Shown: positions 19,635 to 21,323 of the stretch, piece after piece | Position numbering within the stretch: position 1 is the stretch's first letter | Layout: the number at the start of each line of letters is the position of its first letter | Assembly (NCBI GenBank): GCA_964360835.1 | Contig: CAYHYG010000020.1 | Location: 1-21,323 of the forward strand | Length of the DNA: 21,323 bases | Direction: 5' to 3' | From: CAYHYG01 sp964360835 | GTDB taxonomy: Bacteria; Patescibacteriota; Patescibacteriia; UBA1558; 2-01-FULL-52-15 | Notes under the pieces: generated by a model | What the model saw: the letters and a program-made list of their open reading frames with translations, nothing else | What the model was told of the DNA's origin: nothing | The model's database searches: none | Position numbers and translations under genes: made by a program

Positions 19635-20387
19635 TTAGGTAATGGTCAAGATAACTATGGCCAGAAAAACGGTGTAGAGGGCAAAGGTATGGAAGCGTTC
19701 GCGCTCTACAATTTTTTGCAACAAAAATAAAGTCAGATATCCAGAAATAAAGGTAATAATGAATGCCAACCAATACTCCGGTCGAAGACTCATATCCTTC
19801 AATTTCCAGATCAGAGCACCGGTCAGAGCCGGAATAGCGGCCAAAAAAGCATAACGGAAAGATTCCAGTCGAGATAATCCAGCCAACAAGGCCACGCTGA
19901 TAGTTAGAGCGCTCCGCGAAACGCCCGGCAAGACGGCTAAACCCTGAAAAACACCGATAGCTATAGCCATACCATAGGTAACGACCTGCGCCCGAGGGCG
20001 GGAAAAAATGGTCAAGATCAAAAAGAATGAAGTTACTAACAAAAAATAAGCGACCGAACGCGCGTTGTGCCACTGTGATAGTTGCGGTTCTAACCAAAGG
20101 GCAATAGGTACGGTGATAGCCGTCGTCAACAGTAAACAAATGACTACGTGTCGCTGAACCTGATAGCCATGTCCAAAGACTGAGGCGGTTAACTGGATTA
20201 TATCTTTACGAAAATACAGCAGTAACACCAATAAACTAGCACCGTGCAAAAAAACATCCAGTGCCAGATCTTCTGGTACGCCCCATAACTGATTGATCAA
20301 AACTAAGTGTCCGTCACTAGAAATAGGCAGCCATTCGGTCACCCCTTGGGTCAACCCTAGACTAATCATACGCCAGATGTCGTTCAT
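19635..20387 (-). CDS. uppP: Undecaprenyl-diphosphate phosphatase UppP (BacA)
   Basis: Dephosphorylates undecaprenyl diphosphate in the membrane to recycle the lipid carrier for peptidoglycan. Both BacA signatures are present: GLTQGVTEWLPISSDGHL (residues 11-28; Asp25 replaces the more common Thr) with Glu18, and LPGVSRSALTIS (153-164) with Arg158. About seven or eight hydrophobic segments span the 250 residues, near the usual 260-280. It is the first gene of uppP-mltG. Confidence 0.95.
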   Translation of the reverse strand: MNDIWRMISLGLTQGVTEWLPISSDGHLVLINQLWGVPEDLALDVFLHGASLLVLLLYFRKDIIQLTASVFGHGYQVQRHVVICLLLTTAITVPIALWLEPQLSQWHNARSVAYFLLVTSFFLILTIFSRPRAQVVTYGMAIAIGVFQGLAVLPGVSRSALTISVALLAGLSRLESFRYAFLAAIPALTGALIWKLKDMSLRPEYWLAFIITFISGYLTLFLLQKIVERERFHTFALYTVFLAIVILTIT

Positions 20388-20399
20388 ACCGCTTTATGA

Positions 20400-20405
20400 T
20401 ATAAT
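20400..20405 (+). promoter_or_regulatory. -10 box of the DUF212 gene, in a divergent intergenic region
   Basis: TATAAT at 20400-20405 lies about 28 nt before the ATG at 20433; no clear -35 is seen. The surrounding TGATATAATGACA is nearly symmetric, so the minus strand also shows a TATATC/TATCAT-like -10 for uppP. The 45-bp spacer probably serves both genes. Confidence 0.45.
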
Positions 20406-20432
20406 GACAGCAATAATAAGTAAAATCGCTTT

Positions 20433-20864
20433 ATGGTCTATCTTCTCCTGCCCATTGCCGTCATGGTTGTGACACAGATTATTAAACTTCTAATGGAAAC
20501 GGTACGCGGTAATTTTTCCTGGGAACATCTGAATAATTACGGCGGTATGCCTTCTGCTCACGCTGCTCTCCTGTCCTCGCTTCTCTATCTAATGGTTTAT
20601 TTGAGCGGTTGGGAGTCAGAGGTTAGTATCATTGCTCTAGTCTTATTAATAATTGTGGTGCGTGACGCTACCGGCTTTCGCCAGCAATTAGGCCTCCACG
20701 CTCACCTGATAAATAGAATTATCCGCGATCTACCGGCTGGCAGCAGCTATAAGTATCCTTTACTCACGGAAAGACTCGGTCATACTCCGGCTCAAGTGGT
20801 AGTGGGCATTATTGCTGGTGTCATTCTGACTGCCATCGGTATCCAGTTGATCAGCTACTTCTGA
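20433..20864 (+). CDS. Divergent PAP2 family membrane protein (DUF212)
   Basis: This 143-residue protein has about four hydrophobic segments and the DUF212/YuiD motifs GGMPSAHAALLSSL (residues 37-50), VVRDATGFRQQLGLHAHLIN and LGHTPAQVVVGIIAG. PAP2 enzymes remove phosphate from lipids; the divergent subfamily keeps the Ser-x-His-like part but its activity is unproven. Its place next to uppP suggests a role in lipid-carrier recycling or membrane lipid phosphate removal (inference). Its end overlaps the 3' end of the converging mutM gene by 10 nt. Confidence 0.88.
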   Translation: MVYLLLPIAVMVVTQIIKLLMETVRGNFSWEHLNNYGGMPSAHAALLSSLLYLMVYLSGWESEVSIIALVLLIIVVRDATGFRQQLGLHAHLINRIIRDLPAGSSYKYPLLTERLGHTPAQVVVGIIAGVILTAIGIQLISYF

Positions 20865-21256
20865 CACGTGGGGCAATAGTGAGTTCCTCTGCCGGCAATT
20901 TTTGTCCGCATTATAATGATAGCACAAACTTTACACGGTAATCCACGGCGACCATAGACACGCAATAAATTATAAAAATTTCCCTGATGTCCTTGCGCTT
21001 GGACATAGGTGCTGAAACTGGTGCCGCCGTATTTGATTGATAAACGCAATACGTAACGAAGATTTTTGAGTAAATCTTTTTTTTGTTTGTCAGACAATGA
21101 CCCGATAAGTCTACCTGGTCTGATACCGGTATAAAAACAAGCTTCGTCTGTGTAAATATTACCAACTCCGGCGATAGTGGATTGATCCAACAAAAATTTC
21201 TTGACCGTCCAATTACTTTTACTACACAACAATTCGAGCCAGCGTTTTTCTGTCAA
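20855..21256 (-). pseudogene. mutM: 3' part of formamidopyrimidine-DNA glycosylase (Fpg/MutM), N-terminus missing or out of frame
   Basis: It encodes the helix-two-turn-helix part (LLDQSTIAGVGNIYTDEACF, residues 22-41) and the C-terminal zinc finger with Cys108, Cys111, Cys128 and Cys131. In full enzymes these bind DNA next to oxidised guanine. The catalytic N-terminal domain (Pro2, Glu3) is not present. The same frame continues upstream as IPLSRT (similar to the LGPDPLS region) but meets TAA at 21298-21296; another frame (VNDYEVIVTLFQLA) runs from the window edge to a TAG at 21278-21276. This looks like a frameshift or an assembly error near the edge. The TTG at 21256 is not a plausible true start. 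Confidence 0.7.
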
Positions 21257-21323
21257 GGTCCGACTCAGGGGTATACTATGCCAGTTGGAACAAGGTTACA
21301 ATGACTTCGTAATCATTAACCTT

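Overview
The window looks like chromosomal DNA of a Patescibacteria (CPR)-type bacterium. This is an inference from the compact genes, 1-35 nt overlaps, frequent TTG/GTG starts, very short or absent 5' leaders, a minimal division cluster (mraZ-rsmH-ftsL-ftsI-murF), a shortened TsaB-like protein, and cell-surface proteins combining beta-propellers with calcium-binding repeats. No rRNA, tRNA, CRISPR array or transposase gene was found.

Region 1 (1-5470) is accessory. It holds a Fic toxin whose small antitoxin gene overlaps it in another frame, a six-helix membrane protein, a 54-residue membrane peptide with a strong ribosome binding site and long leader, an LVIVD-propeller surface protein, a palindrome-rich spacer, a HigB-HigA module on a nearly leaderless promoter, and a receiver-domain protein that has lost its phosphorylation residues. 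A 31-bp repeat (30/31 identical) lies just after each of the two toxin-antitoxin modules and just before the next gene, so the region looks modular.

Region 2 (5479-11320, minus strand) holds a bacterial PH-domain membrane protein with a small membrane partner, then the division and cell-wall cluster. The cluster's promoter is followed by 10-bp-spaced MraZ-type boxes, and one of these overlaps a DnaA-box-like sequence. Region 3 (11365-15319) has a minus-strand operon (HTH/nucleotidyltransferase-like, alpha/beta hydrolase, TsaB-like). Divergent from it is a 704-residue membrane protein with a degenerate PP2C-like domain and an outer propeller-like domain.

Region 4 (15320-16860) is the most unusual. 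A complete minus-strand transcription unit (promoter, two tandem paralogous small proteins resembling sigma-70 region 4, a 47-residue acidic protein, intrinsic terminator) sits between two direct copies of a 180-240 bp repeat with a 51-bp identical core.

Region 5 (16876-21323) holds rplJ-rplL with an L10 leader and a terminator hairpin. It also has a plus-strand unit at 18254-18617 with promoter, chained hairpins and terminator but no real ORF (candidate structured RNA). These are followed by uppP-mltG (cell-wall lipid recycling and glycan-strand cleavage), a divergent PAP2/DUF212 protein, and the 3' part of mutM, whose upstream reading frame is broken.
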